Positions 39,364 to 45,950 of a DNA stretch of 45,950 bases are shown here, in pieces. Under the pieces are notes generated by a model that saw only the letters and a list, made by a program, of their open reading frames with translations, had not been told where the DNA came from and ran no database searches. Source of the DNA: a virus; IMG/VR virus record IMGVR_UViG_3300045107_000294, positions 1-45,950 of that record. One strand, 5' to 3'. Every line of letters starts with the position of its first letter. The stretch's first letter is position 1. The translations under genes were made by a program, and so were the position numbers.

Positions 39364-40909
39364 CGCGGAACACGCTCCCGTTGCGTGGGTCAAAAGCCGG
39401 TCGCCCGGTCCTGTCGGTCGCATTTTTCACGGGTGGCGCCTGTGGCGTGATCGCCCGGCCGTCCACCGGCCACCGCACTTCCTTGCCGCCGACACCTGCC
39501 CCGACACGGCCTTCGCCGCCGCCAAGCATCAGGTACTGCAGCGCGTCGGCGATGTCGGCGTACGGCGGAATCTTGTCCGGCGTTTCCGTGTACCGTTCCT
39601 CGCCCGCGATCTTCAGCTTGCGGTACTGGTACTTGTGGATGCACGCCGCGCGCAGCGTTTTGCAATCCGGGTGAATCAGGATCGCCGGCTCGCCGTTCAC
39701 CAACCGGCGCATCGTACCGTCCACCGCTTCGATGCGCGTCGCGGGGTCGTTCGTGCGGGCGTTCAGCACGGGCACGCCCGGGAACTGCCTGCTCACGATC
39801 ATCCGCATGTCCAAGTCGTCCGCGCCCTTCGCCTGTCCCGCGGGATCGCACGTGATCTTCTCGATGCGGTACTTCGGGATCTTCTCCGCAAGGAACCGCG
39901 CGAGCTCCGCGGCGTGGGCCTTCATGCCCATGCCCTCGCCGATGAACTCGTATCTGATCCGCCACTGCCCCGCTTCGGTTTTCTGCGAGATGGCCGCGGC
40001 CGGGTTACGACCGGTGTTGTCGTAGCCGATCAGGAGCGGCACCGCGCCGTCCGGCGTCTTGAGCAGTTCAAACGGCTTACAGTGCGCATTGTCATCGTAG
40101 GAAACGAACACCGGTTTGCCGGTGCGCGACAGCCCGTACTTACAGTGCACATAGACATCCGCGTCGTACTTGTTGTAGTCACGCAGCGCGTTGATGTAGT
40201 ACGTGCGGCCCTGCTCACGACGTCGCGGATCGTTCCACGGAAGCAGCAGCGTTTCGCGCGTCTGCTCTAGATTCTCGAGGTTCTCCGCATTGGGATCCAT
40301 GCCGCCAGGCTGCTTGAAGAACTCATACCCGGGGCGCTTGTTCGCAACGAACATCTCGTGTAGATCGCTCGTCGCGGCCCACGGGTTCGTGTCGCCGATC
40401 CATCCACGCCACGTGCACCCGCCAAGATCAGCGCCAGGATAGCGACCCGCACGACGTCCAGCATGAGCCAAGATCTCCGTGTTGATCTCGCGCAGCTCGT
40501 TGAACCAGAAGCCAGTCACCTCGAGCGACAGCAGGTTCGCGACGTCATCCTCGTCGTCCAACGCGCGGAAAATGAACTCGGCATGAATGACGTGCTTTGA
40601 TCCGTTCGGGCGAAACTTCCACGTCTGCGTCTTCGTCGTCGACGTGTACTTGCGATACTTGTTGTCGGTCGGGAAGAGTTTGAACCAACTCTTCATCGTC
40701 GTGTCGTGAAGCTGCGGGCCCGTATTGCGGACGATCGCAAAGCGAGTGCGCGCAACGCCCTCGTACGGTTCCTGCTCGAACGCGTGACGCGCGAGTCGCA
40801 TCGCGGCCGCAGTTGTTTTCGCCGAGCCTACCGGGCCCATAATGACCGCGACTTCGTGGTTGTCGAGGCAAAACGCTCCGGCAATCGGACCGAGCGGGCT
40901 AAGCGCCAT
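39353..40909 (-). CDS. terL: Terminase large subunit
   Basis: A 518-residue packaging motor. ATPase part: Walker A VIMGPVGSAKTT (residues about 23-33), a Q-like FAIVRNTGPQLHDTT, and LLSLEVTGFWFNE as Walker B (with final Glu). Nuclease part: LLIGYDNTGRNPAA, ITCDPAGQAKGADD and ADIADALQYL supply the three acidic residues. The order is that of phage TerL of the P22/Sf6/BPP-1 type. The ATG at 40909 was preferred to TTG 40912. It overlaps the small subunit gene by 11 bases. It cleaves concatemers and threads DNA through the portal. Confidence 0.92.
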   Translation of the reverse strand: MALSPLGPIAGAFCLDNHEVAVIMGPVGSAKTTAAAMRLARHAFEQEPYEGVARTRFAIVRNTGPQLHDTTMKSWFKLFPTDNKYRKYTSTTKTQTWKFRPNGSKHVIHAEFIFRALDDEDDVANLLSLEVTGFWFNELREINTEILAHAGRRAGRYPGADLGGCTWRGWIGDTNPWAATSDLHEMFVANKRPGYEFFKQPGGMDPNAENLENLEQTRETLLLPWNDPRRREQGRTYYINALRDYNKYDADVYVHCKYGLSRTGKPVFVSYDDNAHCKPFELLKTPDGAVPLLIGYDNTGRNPAAAISQKTEAGQWRIRYEFIGEGMGMKAHAAELARFLAEKIPKYRIEKITCDPAGQAKGADDLDMRMIVSRQFPGVPVLNARTNDPATRIEAVDGTMRRLVNGEPAILIHPDCKTLRAACIHKYQYRKLKIAGEERYTETPDKIPPYADIADALQYLMLGGGEGRVGAGVGGKEVRWPVDGRAITPQAPPVKNATDRTGRPAFDPRNGSVFRDGW

Positions 40910-41561
40910 CAACCCACTCCGGCTCGGGCAGTTCGACCGTTACACCGCGCGGCGTCACGTCAATCACGTTGCCAGTCGGCTGCACGACCTGGATCTGGAA
41001 CGAAGGCCCTACTATGCCGACGTTGACCTCAAGATCCCGATCCTTGAGATGGCCGCCCAGCTTCAGCAACACCTCATTCGCGCGCGACGCAACGCCAACC
41101 TCCACTTCCTCGTACCCGGTGTGCTCGCCCTGGTACAAGATCGGCTTCGGCGTCAGCGCAGTTTCGACGATGTCGTCCTGCCGGGCCGCGAGGTTGTCGC
41201 GGTTCAGGATCTCCTCGACCGATGCGGCCCGCAGCGTCGTGCGCGCGAGCTCGAACATCGGGTCGGCGCTCCAACGGCACACCGTCGTTTTCGACGTCGC
41301 GAGCGGCGTGTTTGCCAGCACCCGTATCGCGGCGCGCATGTTGAACCGCTGTTCCCGCCACGTGTTCAGGAACACCTGCTGCTGCGGCGTCAGCGCCGCC
41401 CACGCGGTCAGGAACTGCGCGCGCCGCTCGAGCGTGGTCGTCGCCTGGTCGATCGCCTGCACCGGCAGCCCGGGCACGCCGGCATCGGCCGGCTTGTCCA
41501 GCGGGACGAGTGCGCGGCTGCCGGTGTCTCCGATGTCGAGCCAGTCCTCAGAATCCGACAC
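40899..41561 (-). CDS. terS: Terminase small subunit-like protein
   Basis: A 220-residue protein immediately upstream of terL. It has a helix-turn-helix-like segment TPQQQVFLNTWREQRFNMRAAIRVLANTPLATSKTTVCRWSADPMF, followed by a coiled stretch ARTTLRAASVEEILNRDNLAARQDDIVETAL and a C-terminal EVLLKLGGHLKDRDLEVNV. This is how small terminase subunits recognise the packaging site and assemble as rings. It is larger than most (about 150-180 residues), with a proline- and acid-rich N-terminus and a beta-like tail. Symbol given by position and motif. Confidence 0.82.
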   Translation of the reverse strand: MSDSEDWLDIGDTGSRALVPLDKPADAGVPGLPVQAIDQATTTLERRAQFLTAWAALTPQQQVFLNTWREQRFNMRAAIRVLANTPLATSKTTVCRWSADPMFELARTTLRAASVEEILNRDNLAARQDDIVETALTPKPILYQGEHTGYEEVEVGVASRANEVLLKLGGHLKDRDLEVNVGIVGPSFQIQVVQPTGNVIDVTPRGVTVELPEPEWVDGA

Positions 41562-42225
41562 GCTGCAGCCCGCTCGTGTCGAGGGTCGCGATCACGCCGC
41601 CGCGGGAGATGCCGCGCGCCTTGCGCACGCCGGTGAACCCCTCGTTCACCTCCTTCTCGGTCGGGCCGCCCATCTGCTTGATCTGGATCGCTACCTGGTT
41701 CAACGTGTCGTCCCACACCGTCTTGGCGAACATCGGGTCGCGACCGCTCTTGAGCGCCGTCGCCATCGCGCCGAGGATGTCGTGGTAGTCCGACCAGTTC
41801 CGCTCGCACGCCGCCTTCGCCGCCTGCCGGATGTCACGCCAGTAGTCCGTGCCGATGACGTAGTTTTTCTTGTGCCGGAACGGCGAGCCCTCGAGCAGCT
41901 CGTAGATCTGCACCTCGTCGTACGTGCCGATGTGCCTGTAGTGCCCGGCCGCGATGAAGTCGTTGAACCGCTCGCGCGTACGCGGGTTCACTTCCTTGTC
42001 GAACTCGCGGTTGTACGGCCGGTACGCGAGGTACGAGCCGTCGCAGGCCATCACGCGGTTGGTCCCGCGCATGCACGCGTCGACCAGGTGCTGGAACGCG
42101 AGCGTGACCTGGCCCGCGTTCGGATCCTCGATCTCCGGCCAGTCGGCCTCGGACGGGATCTCGAGCCAGCTCTCGTCCGCGACCGGCTCCGCCGGTGCCG
42201 CGGCTTCAGGCGACGAAGTGACCAA
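41548..42225 (-). CDS. Conserved hypothetical protein upstream of terminase
   Basis: 225 residues. Acidic N-terminal tail, then QVTLAFQHLVDACMRGTNRVMACDG, YNREFDKEVNPRTRERFNDFIAAGHYRHIG and WSDYHDILGAMATALKSGRD, ending TLDTSGLQRVGF. Mixed helical and soluble. I do not recognise a family. The overlap with terS (14 bases) and with the membrane protein gene upstream (20 bases) suggests a packaging-related or late assembly role, by context only. Confidence 0.7.
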   Translation of the reverse strand: MVTSSPEAAAPAEPVADESWLEIPSEADWPEIEDPNAGQVTLAFQHLVDACMRGTNRVMACDGSYLAYRPYNREFDKEVNPRTRERFNDFIAAGHYRHIGTYDEVQIYELLEGSPFRHKKNYVIGTDYWRDIRQAAKAACERNWSDYHDILGAMATALKSGRDPMFAKTVWDDTLNQVAIQIKQMGGPTEKEVNEGFTGVRKARGISRGGVIATLDTSGLQRVGF

Positions 42226-42535
42226 GCACCACCCCGAGTGCGAGCGTCCCGAGCAGCACGGCCGCCACCGTCAGGCGATTGCCGCGGACGTACGTCCAGG
42301 TCGCCTGGATCTCCGCGACCGCCGCATCGTACTCGGCCTTCAGCTTGCGCTGCACGAGCTCGTGCTCGTTCTGGATGTCCGCGAACGCGAGCGTGAAGTG
42401 CGAACTCATCGCGTTGATCTCGTCCTTGATCGCCTGCTCAAGCTCGTTCGCGAGCTCCGGCTTCCCGATCGACTGCGCAACGTTGTGCGCAGCCACGTAC
42501 CCGATCGACATCAACTGACCCGGCTGCTCCGCCAT
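42206..42535 (-). CDS. Coiled-coil protein with C-terminal membrane anchor
   Basis: 109 residues. The N-terminal 85 are helical with long charged heptads (ELANELEQAIKDEINAMSSHF...DIQNEHELVQRKLKAEYDAAVAEIQATW) and the end is one hydrophobic helix (RLTVAAVLLGTLALGVVLGHFVA). A tail-anchored topology is predicted. It is one of four small membrane or helical proteins at the start of the leftward operon. A spanin or membrane-tether role is possible; nothing in the sequence proves it. Confidence 0.7.
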   Translation of the reverse strand: MAEQPGQLMSIGYVAAHNVAQSIGKPELANELEQAIKDEINAMSSHFTLAFADIQNEHELVQRKLKAEYDAAVAEIQATWTYVRGNRLTVAAVLLGTLALGVVLGHFVA

Positions 42536-42563
42536 GCGTGCTTCTCCTGTCCCAACGAATCCG

Positions 42564-42755
42564 TCAGTAGTCGTGGCCCTGCACCGGCGGCTCGCCGATG
42601 TGACCGAGCATCAGCGACGTGGTCCCGCCCGCCGGGGGCGCGCTGACCGGAGCGCTGGCCGGTGCCTCCGCCGCTTTCGCGGCCTCGAGCGCAGCCTCGG
42701 CCTCGTGCAGCGCCGCGAGCGCCACTTCCGTCGGCGTGCTCACAGCTTCAGCCAT
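42564..42755 (-). CDS. Small Ala-rich protein, 63 residues
   Basis: Starts MAEAVSTPTEVALAALHEAEAAL, an Ala/Glu helix, followed by a Pro/Ala linker and a conserved-looking GGTTSLMLGHIGEPPVQGHDY end. It overlaps the upstream frame by 16 bases. Reading frame and codon use fit the neighbours, but no family is recognised. Confidence 0.55.
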   Translation of the reverse strand: MAEAVSTPTEVALAALHEAEAALEAAKAAEAPASAPVSAPPAGGTTSLMLGHIGEPPVQGHDY

Positions 42756-42934
42756 CCGAACTGATGCGCCAGGCTCGCGCCGAGCGCAGCCCACGTCACG
42801 TAGTGCGGCACGTTCGCCTTGACGGCCGCCTTCACCTTCGCCCAGTCGGTGCTCGCTTTCGCCTCGAGCACCGCCAGGCGCGCCTTGACGACGGCGAGCT
42901 CCGCGTCAACCGTCTGTCCGATCGTCTCCGCCAT
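42740..42934 (-). CDS. Small amphipathic protein with hydrophobic end, 64 residues
   Basis: Starts MAETIGQTVDAELAVVKARLAVLEAKA, then a helical segment with a basic stretch (KVKAAVKANVPHY) and a hydrophobic terminal part VTWAALGASLAHQFGWLKL. Possibly membrane-associated. Part of the run of small genes beginning the late operon. Unknown function. Confidence 0.6.
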   Translation of the reverse strand: MAETIGQTVDAELAVVKARLAVLEAKASTDWAKVKAAVKANVPHYVTWAALGASLAHQFGWLKL

Positions 42935-42946
42935 CGTCGCCTCCCG

Positions 42947-43333
42947 TCAGGTCGCTATGTTCCCGGACCGCAGCGTCAGCTTCTGCGCGTTCCCGTCCGC
43001 CAGTCGTGCTTCCACCGCCGCCTTGCACCGCGCATCCGTCGCACACTCGTGCACGCCGGCGACCAGCGTCTGGCCGCTCGTCGACACGAGCACGACCACA
43101 ACGACGTGATTGTCGAGCGCAACGAGCAGCACTCGCGCCGTGGCCTGCACGAACACGTCCACGTTCGTCGGATCCTCGGCCTGCTCGGCCGTCGGTCGCA
43201 CCGTGGACACGTGAACCGGTGGCCGGCACTCGACGGTGATCGGCCGGCGCAGCCACGCATGCGCGTAGAAGCCCGCCGCGAAGTCCGCGGTGGTCAGCAG
43301 GATCGCCAGCAGCAGCGTACGCAGGTTCGACAT
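42947..43333 (-). CDS. Membrane-anchored protein, first gene of leftward block
   Basis: 128 residues with an N-terminal signal anchor (MSNLRTLLLAILLTTADFAAGFYAHAW) followed by RRPITVECRPP and a soluble domain containing VFVQATARVLLVALDNHVVVVVLVSTSGQTLVAGVHECATDARCKAAVE. Two or more cysteines lie in the exported part. As the first gene after the control region, it would be expressed at the head of the late transcript. Not recognised. ATG 43333 gives the anchor at the extreme N-terminus; longer readings run into noncoding sequence. Confidence 0.65.
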   Translation of the reverse strand: MSNLRTLLLAILLTTADFAAGFYAHAWLRRPITVECRPPVHVSTVRPTAEQAEDPTNVDVFVQATARVLLVALDNHVVVVVLVSTSGQTLVAGVHECATDARCKAAVEARLADGNAQKLTLRSGNIAT

Positions 43334-43591
43334 CGGTCTTCTCCGGTAAGGGCGCCCCGCGCGCCGGTGTCCGAGAGCCCACGGTCGCGCATATGGCGTC
43401 GCCGAACCGGGAGAAGGACGGTGGCGTCGCGGGCGAGATCTTCGTGCAACGAGACTCGAGACGGGCCGGCGCGCGGGGCGCGTAAGTTGGCGCCAGCAGT
43501 CCGGCGCCGTTCTGGCATGCCGTCGCGAGTCAACGCGCGGCAGAGGCTGAAGCAGCATATTTTCGTATACCCTTCGCATGACTATGACGGG

Positions 43592-43604
43592 TGGCGCGAT
43601 GTTA
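43592..43604 (-). promoter_or_regulatory. Candidate leftward extended -10 promoter
   Basis: On the minus strand TGCTAACAT gives an extended -10 (TGnTAACAT, -10 at 43599-43604) shortly after an AT-rich stretch that could serve as an UP element. No good -35 is visible at 17 bases. It would start a leader of roughly 260 bases before the first late gene. Confidence 0.3.
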
Positions 43605-43627
43605 GCACAAGAGGGAATCAGCTAAGT

Positions 43628-43722
43628 CGTTGAAATTTTTTAAAATTTAGTTGTTTTGCGGTGAAACGGTGAACCGGGCATTTTCCGTAAATAATTGATT
43701 TTAAAAATATTTTTTACCAAAC
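43628..43722 (+). other. AT-rich patch in a GC-rich genome
   Basis: Runs of A and T (for example GAAATTTTTTAAAATTTAG and TTTTAAAAATATTTTTTACC) flank a short GC stretch. Composition departs sharply from everything else in the window. This is typical of an easily melted origin region or an UP element or curved DNA next to promoters. No choice between these can be made from sequence. Confidence 0.75.
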
Positions 43723-43964
43723 TCTGCGTATGGATCACGCCGACCGGTCAATCGCGATTTCGGGAGGGCCCTTTCCGCTCGCCCGGCCGCACGCGTCATT
43801 TGGGACGGGTCCCATCTGGCCGACTCGGGAGGGTGACCGGGCGCCATCCGTCGCCGGGGCGGCCGCCTGAGGGCATACGCCCGTTTGCCTACCTTTACCT
43901 TGCCGTGGCGCGGTGCCGCACGCGCTGGACCCAAATTCTCGGCAGCTCTCTCGCCGGCTATCAG

Positions 43965-44084
43965 CGGACCCGGGACCCATTTCCCGGACCCATCTAGGGT
44001 GATGGGTCCGGATGGGTCCGGGCCCGGGGCATTCCCGAGACCCAAAAGGGCCCAAATGGGTCCGCGTGGGTCCGCATGGGCCCG
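43965..44084 (+). repeat. Cluster of GGACCCAT / ATGGGTCC repeats
   Basis: The 9-mer ATGGGTCCG occurs in direct copies at 44002-44010, 44012-44020 and near 44056-44064, with variants GTGGGTCCG and ATGGGCCCG just after. The inverse form CGGACCCAT stands at 43985-43993, making a perfect inverted repeat with 44002-44010 (8-base loop). Two more partial inverse copies lie at 43965-43980 and one at about 43806. It resembles a multi-site protein-binding array (iterons or operators). Confidence 0.8.
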
Positions 44085-44095
44085 GCTCTCAATAA

Positions 44096-44128
44096 TTCCG
44101 TTCGCGACACTCTTTGTCGCTTTCGGAA
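44096..44128 (+). promoter_or_regulatory. Imperfect palindrome, operator-like
   Basis: Arms TTCCGTTCGCGACA and TGTCGCTTTCGGAA pair at 11 of 14 positions around CTCTT. The palindrome sits between the GGACCCAT cluster and the 31-bp repeats, about 250 bases before the rightward promoter. It could be a binding site for a dimeric regulator. Confidence 0.45.
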
Positions 44129-44203
44129 TATCCGTAGACGCACGACAGTCGCATTCTGGATGACTCGGTACACGCTACACCGCCAGACCGTGACACCGTT
44201 ACA

Positions 44204-44297
44204 CCGTCCATCCGCCCGCCCAGCCGCTTCTGTGCCGTCCATCCGCCCGCCCAGCCGCTTCTGTGCCGTCCATCCGCCCATCCGTTACACCTCCCAT
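44204..44297 (+). repeat. 31-bp tandem repeat
   Basis: Two identical 31-bp units (44204-44234 and 44235-44265) of the form CCGTCCATCCGCCCGCC...TTCTGTG are followed by a third, partial and degenerate unit and CCATCCG-rich sequence up to about 44340. The unit contains CATCCGCCC submotifs. Noncoding and next to the rightward promoter, so probably iteron-like or regulatory. Confidence 0.85.
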
Positions 44298-44377
44298 CCG
44301 CCCATCCGCCCCTGTGCCGCTCAACCGTTCAGCCGCGCGCCTAGCCAGCCGCCCCAGCTCGCGTGCGTGTTCCGCTA

Positions 44378-44405
44378 TTGACAAGCCTCGAGCGGCCGCT
44401 AGAAT
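44378..44405 (+). promoter_or_regulatory. Strong sigma70-like promoter for the right-hand operon
   Basis: TTGACA (44378-44383) and TAGAAT (44400-44405) are separated by 16 bases, with transcription expected to begin at about 44412. The -35 is a perfect consensus and the -10 matches five of six. A GGAGG ribosome site follows at 44430-44434, ten bases before ATG 44445. It points to early expression by the host RNA polymerase. Confidence 0.8.
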
Positions 44406-44444
44406 TGCGCGCGAGTGATTCAACTAGCTGGAGGACTAGCAACC

Positions 44445-44732
44445 ATGAACAAGCGACACTTCTTGCGCGACATTGCGGCTTTGGTCCGCGATGTGCGCGC
44501 CCAAATTCAGCCCGCGTACCGCGCGTCGGAGGATGACACTCAGCCCGGTATCCAGTTGACCGTCGCCACGGATGACGCGTTTTCGATGTGGTCTTTCCAG
44601 ACCGGCGATAACAGCTACACGGGCGGCGCCTACGGGCTGCCTCACTGGGCGGTAGTCGCCGTCTACCGCGACTCCAATTCGTTCGACGTTGCCCGCGACA
44701 TCTACCAGCAACTTCAGGAGCTACTGCCGTGA
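44445..44732 (+). CDS. Early hypothetical protein, 95 residues
   Basis: First gene after the strong promoter. MNKRHFLRDIAALVRDVRAQIQP begins with a basic helix, followed by GIQLTVATDDAFSMWSFQTGDNSYTGGAYGLPHWAVVAVYRDSN and a final helix DVARDIYQQLQEL. Mixed alpha/beta, soluble. I recognise phage proteins of this general type in early regions but no function. Its last four bases overlap the next GTG start. Confidence 0.8.
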   Translation: MNKRHFLRDIAALVRDVRAQIQPAYRASEDDTQPGIQLTVATDDAFSMWSFQTGDNSYTGGAYGLPHWAVVAVYRDSNSFDVARDIYQQLQELLP

Positions 44733-45778
44733 AAACCGTATTCACCAACCGCCAGTGCGCCCACGTGTGGGCGCAGTTCCGCCAGCCGCACGGCCGGGCC
44801 GGCTCAATGCGTTTCGACGGCGCCGTAGCGTATAGCTACCGCGAACCGGTCGCGCACGCGCTAATCCGGCCGGATGGGTCGCGCATTGTGCTGTTCACGT
44901 CGCGCAATTGGTCCGTCACTACGTCGGACCACGTGCGGGAGTACCGGAGCGCATTGCCCGGACACGTGCCGACGTTCATCGTGCCTGACTTGCTGCTAGA
45001 CCATGCACACACGGCTGGCGTTCCGCCGGGTTGCGCGGGTCACGCGAGAAACCGCAAGCATTTCGAGTCCGCCTATGAGACGGAGCGCGCCGTACTCATG
45101 CGCTGCCCGGCCGACTCGTGGCGCGTGCGGAATCTGACCGAGGATTCTGACGGCGCCTTGCGTGCCAGCGAGCACCCGACCCGCGCGCATCGCGTGCTCG
45201 CCGAATTGGCGGCGCGGGCCGATGAGTACGCAACCGTATTCGGGCTCGACTGGCCGGCGATTGATTGGCGCGCGGACGCGGACAAGGCGATTGCGCGCCG
45301 TGACCGGATCCTGAATGACCCCAAGCGCGCCACGAAACTAGCCGCGGCGGCTGAACAGCGGCGCGCAGCGGAAGCGCGCAAGGCGGCGGAGCTTGCCGAA
45401 AAGTACCGGGAGCGGCTGGCGGAGTGGCTTGACGGGGCTCCGGGTTACTTCAACTACGTAGACCCGGTGACCGGCTCGGCGTATCTGCGCGTCGTTGCGG
45501 CCGGGGCCGTGGTGCAGACTTCGCGTGGCGCGGAGGCTCCGTTGCCGCACGTGCTGCGCGCGCTGAAACTGTGGGAGGCTGTCGTGCGCGCCAACGACTT
45601 GCCTTGGGTTCGCGGCGAGCGCGCGTCGGACGACTCCGCGTCGCGGCTCGGACACTTCACGCTTGACCGCATTGACGCTGACGGGGGCGTGCACGCGGGG
45701 TGCCACTATTTCAGCCGGGCCGAAATTGAGCGGTTCGCGCTGGCGCTGGCGCGGGCCCACATCAACGACAAGGAGTAA
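44729..45778 (+). CDS. Early hypothetical protein, 349 residues
   Basis: Starts at GTG 44729 overlapping the preceding TGA. Sequence outline: MKTVFTNRQCAHVWAQFRQPHGRAGSMRF, SYREPVAHALI, FTSRNWSVTTSDHV, then a charged coiled stretch (AAAEQRRAAEARKAAELAEKYRERLAEWL) and a C-terminal domain with YLRVVAAGAVVQTSRGAEAPLPHVLRALKLWEAVV and CHYFSRAEIERFAL. The N-terminal 'HxWAxxxQ..GR.....F.G...YSY...IA' motif recurs in phage early proteins of unknown role. Not an enzyme I can name. Confidence 0.78.
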   Translation: MKTVFTNRQCAHVWAQFRQPHGRAGSMRFDGAVAYSYREPVAHALIRPDGSRIVLFTSRNWSVTTSDHVREYRSALPGHVPTFIVPDLLLDHAHTAGVPPGCAGHARNRKHFESAYETERAVLMRCPADSWRVRNLTEDSDGALRASEHPTRAHRVLAELAARADEYATVFGLDWPAIDWRADADKAIARRDRILNDPKRATKLAAAAEQRRAAEARKAAELAEKYRERLAEWLDGAPGYFNYVDPVTGSAYLRVVAAGAVVQTSRGAEAPLPHVLRALKLWEAVVRANDLPWVRGERASDDSASRLGHFTLDRIDADGGVHAGCHYFSRAEIERFALALARAHINDKE

Positions 45779-45784
45779 GCCACC

Positions 45785-45950
45785 ATGCGCAAATCCCGAA
45801 TCCTTCATCTGTCTACCCTCGTGGCACACGGCGCGTGCAAGTCGCAAACCGAGCGGTTTCGCGAGCGCTTCGGCGAGTCTGTGAGCGTCACCGAGTCACT
45901 GTGCAGGCGGGTGGCGTCCGACTTCGACTTTGACTGGGCCGCTAGTCGTT
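45785..45950 (+). CDS. Early hypothetical protein, truncated at the window end
   Basis: ATG 45785 follows a GGAGTAAGCCACC context after the previous stop. 55 residues are seen, open to the end of the window: MRKSRILHLSTLVAHGACKSQTERF, then ERFGESVSVTESLCRRVASDFDFDWAAS. It is not recognised. The same operon evidently continues past the window. Confidence 0.7.
   Translation, partial: MRKSRILHLSTLVAHGACKSQTERFRERFGESVSVTESLCRRVASDFDFDWAASR

Larger units (their letters stand above)
43334..44377 (+). other. Divergent noncoding control region
   Basis: About 1.0 kb with no gene I can support; the open frames here lack family resemblance and run through repeats. From left to right it holds a GC-rich leader of the leftward operon, an AT-rich patch, a cluster of GGACCCAT-type direct and inverted repeats, an imperfect palindrome, and a 31-bp tandem repeat, ending at the rightward promoter. 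It is the only long gap in the window and separates divergent transcription units, so it is a candidate for operators, a replication origin or a packaging-related site. Confidence 0.8.

Noticed and set aside
43695-44163. Short plus- and minus-strand frames in the control region.
   Set aside because: They run across repeats, lack ribosome sites and family resemblance, and have composition unlike the real genes.
44204-44340. A CRISPR array, because of regularly spaced repeats.
   Set aside because: Copies are directly tandem without unique spacers, and there are no cas genes.

Overview
The window is a GC-rich segment of a tailed-phage genome with the virion architecture of a podovirus. The leftward block carries a T7-type portal/collar protein, tail tubular proteins A and B, several internal virion (ejection) proteins, a tail protein with a T7 gp17-like N-terminus, and a terminase pair. 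Gene content and base composition recall podoviruses of Betaproteobacteria (the Bordetella BPP-1 / Burkholderia type, including a Bbp19-like protein). The host is an inference. No integrase, repressor, tRNA or phage RNA polymerase was recognised. Both window edges cut through coding regions, so the genome extends beyond the window.

Layout. (1) 1-13.3 kb, rightward: replication and nucleotide metabolism (metallophosphoesterase, DUF6899, DUF4406, dATP/dGTP diphosphohydrolase-like protein, DUF2800 nuclease, a broken HNH gene, DUF2815 ssDNA-binding protein, family A DNA polymerase), then a secreted small protein, a pentapeptide-repeat protein, a DUF1566 protein, a VRR-NUC nuclease and an SNF2-type helicase. 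The block ends with three translationally coupled sugar-nucleotide genes (RmlD-like reductase, CapE/WbjB-like 4,6-dehydratase, WecB-like 2-epimerase). (2) 13.3-43.3 kb, leftward: the late block. Read in transcription order from the right it runs: small membrane proteins, terminase small and large subunits, a histidine-phosphatase-like protein, portal, Bbp19-like protein, scaffold, capsid, a cluster of small proteins with a glycan-type cassette (DUF115/Maf-like protein, two paralogous DxD glycosyltransferases, a methyltransferase, a GT2 glycosyltransferase), tail tubular A and B, four internal virion proteins (one with an ADP-ribosyltransferase-type domain), tailspike, tail fibre, GH19 endolysin, two holin-like proteins and an SprT-like metalloprotease. 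(3) 43.3-44.4 kb: a noncoding divergent control region with an AT-rich patch, inverted and direct repeats, a 31-bp tandem repeat and a strong sigma70-like promoter. (4) 44.4 kb to the end: a second rightward operon of unrecognised early genes.

The most interesting feature is a possible phage-encoded glycan system in two parts: an early cassette predicted to make a UDP-L-N-acetyl-hexosamine (UDP-L-QuiNAc or UDP-L-FucNAc type), and a late cassette of glycosyltransferases plus a methyltransferase placed between the capsid and tail-tube genes. Further points of interest are an HNH gene interrupted by one in-frame ochre codon, an ADP-ribosyltransferase-type domain in an ejected-type virion protein, a histidine-phosphatase fold lacking its second catalytic histidine, a 15-bp minisatellite coding for pentapeptide repeats, and a family of small paralogous MTVT proteins.
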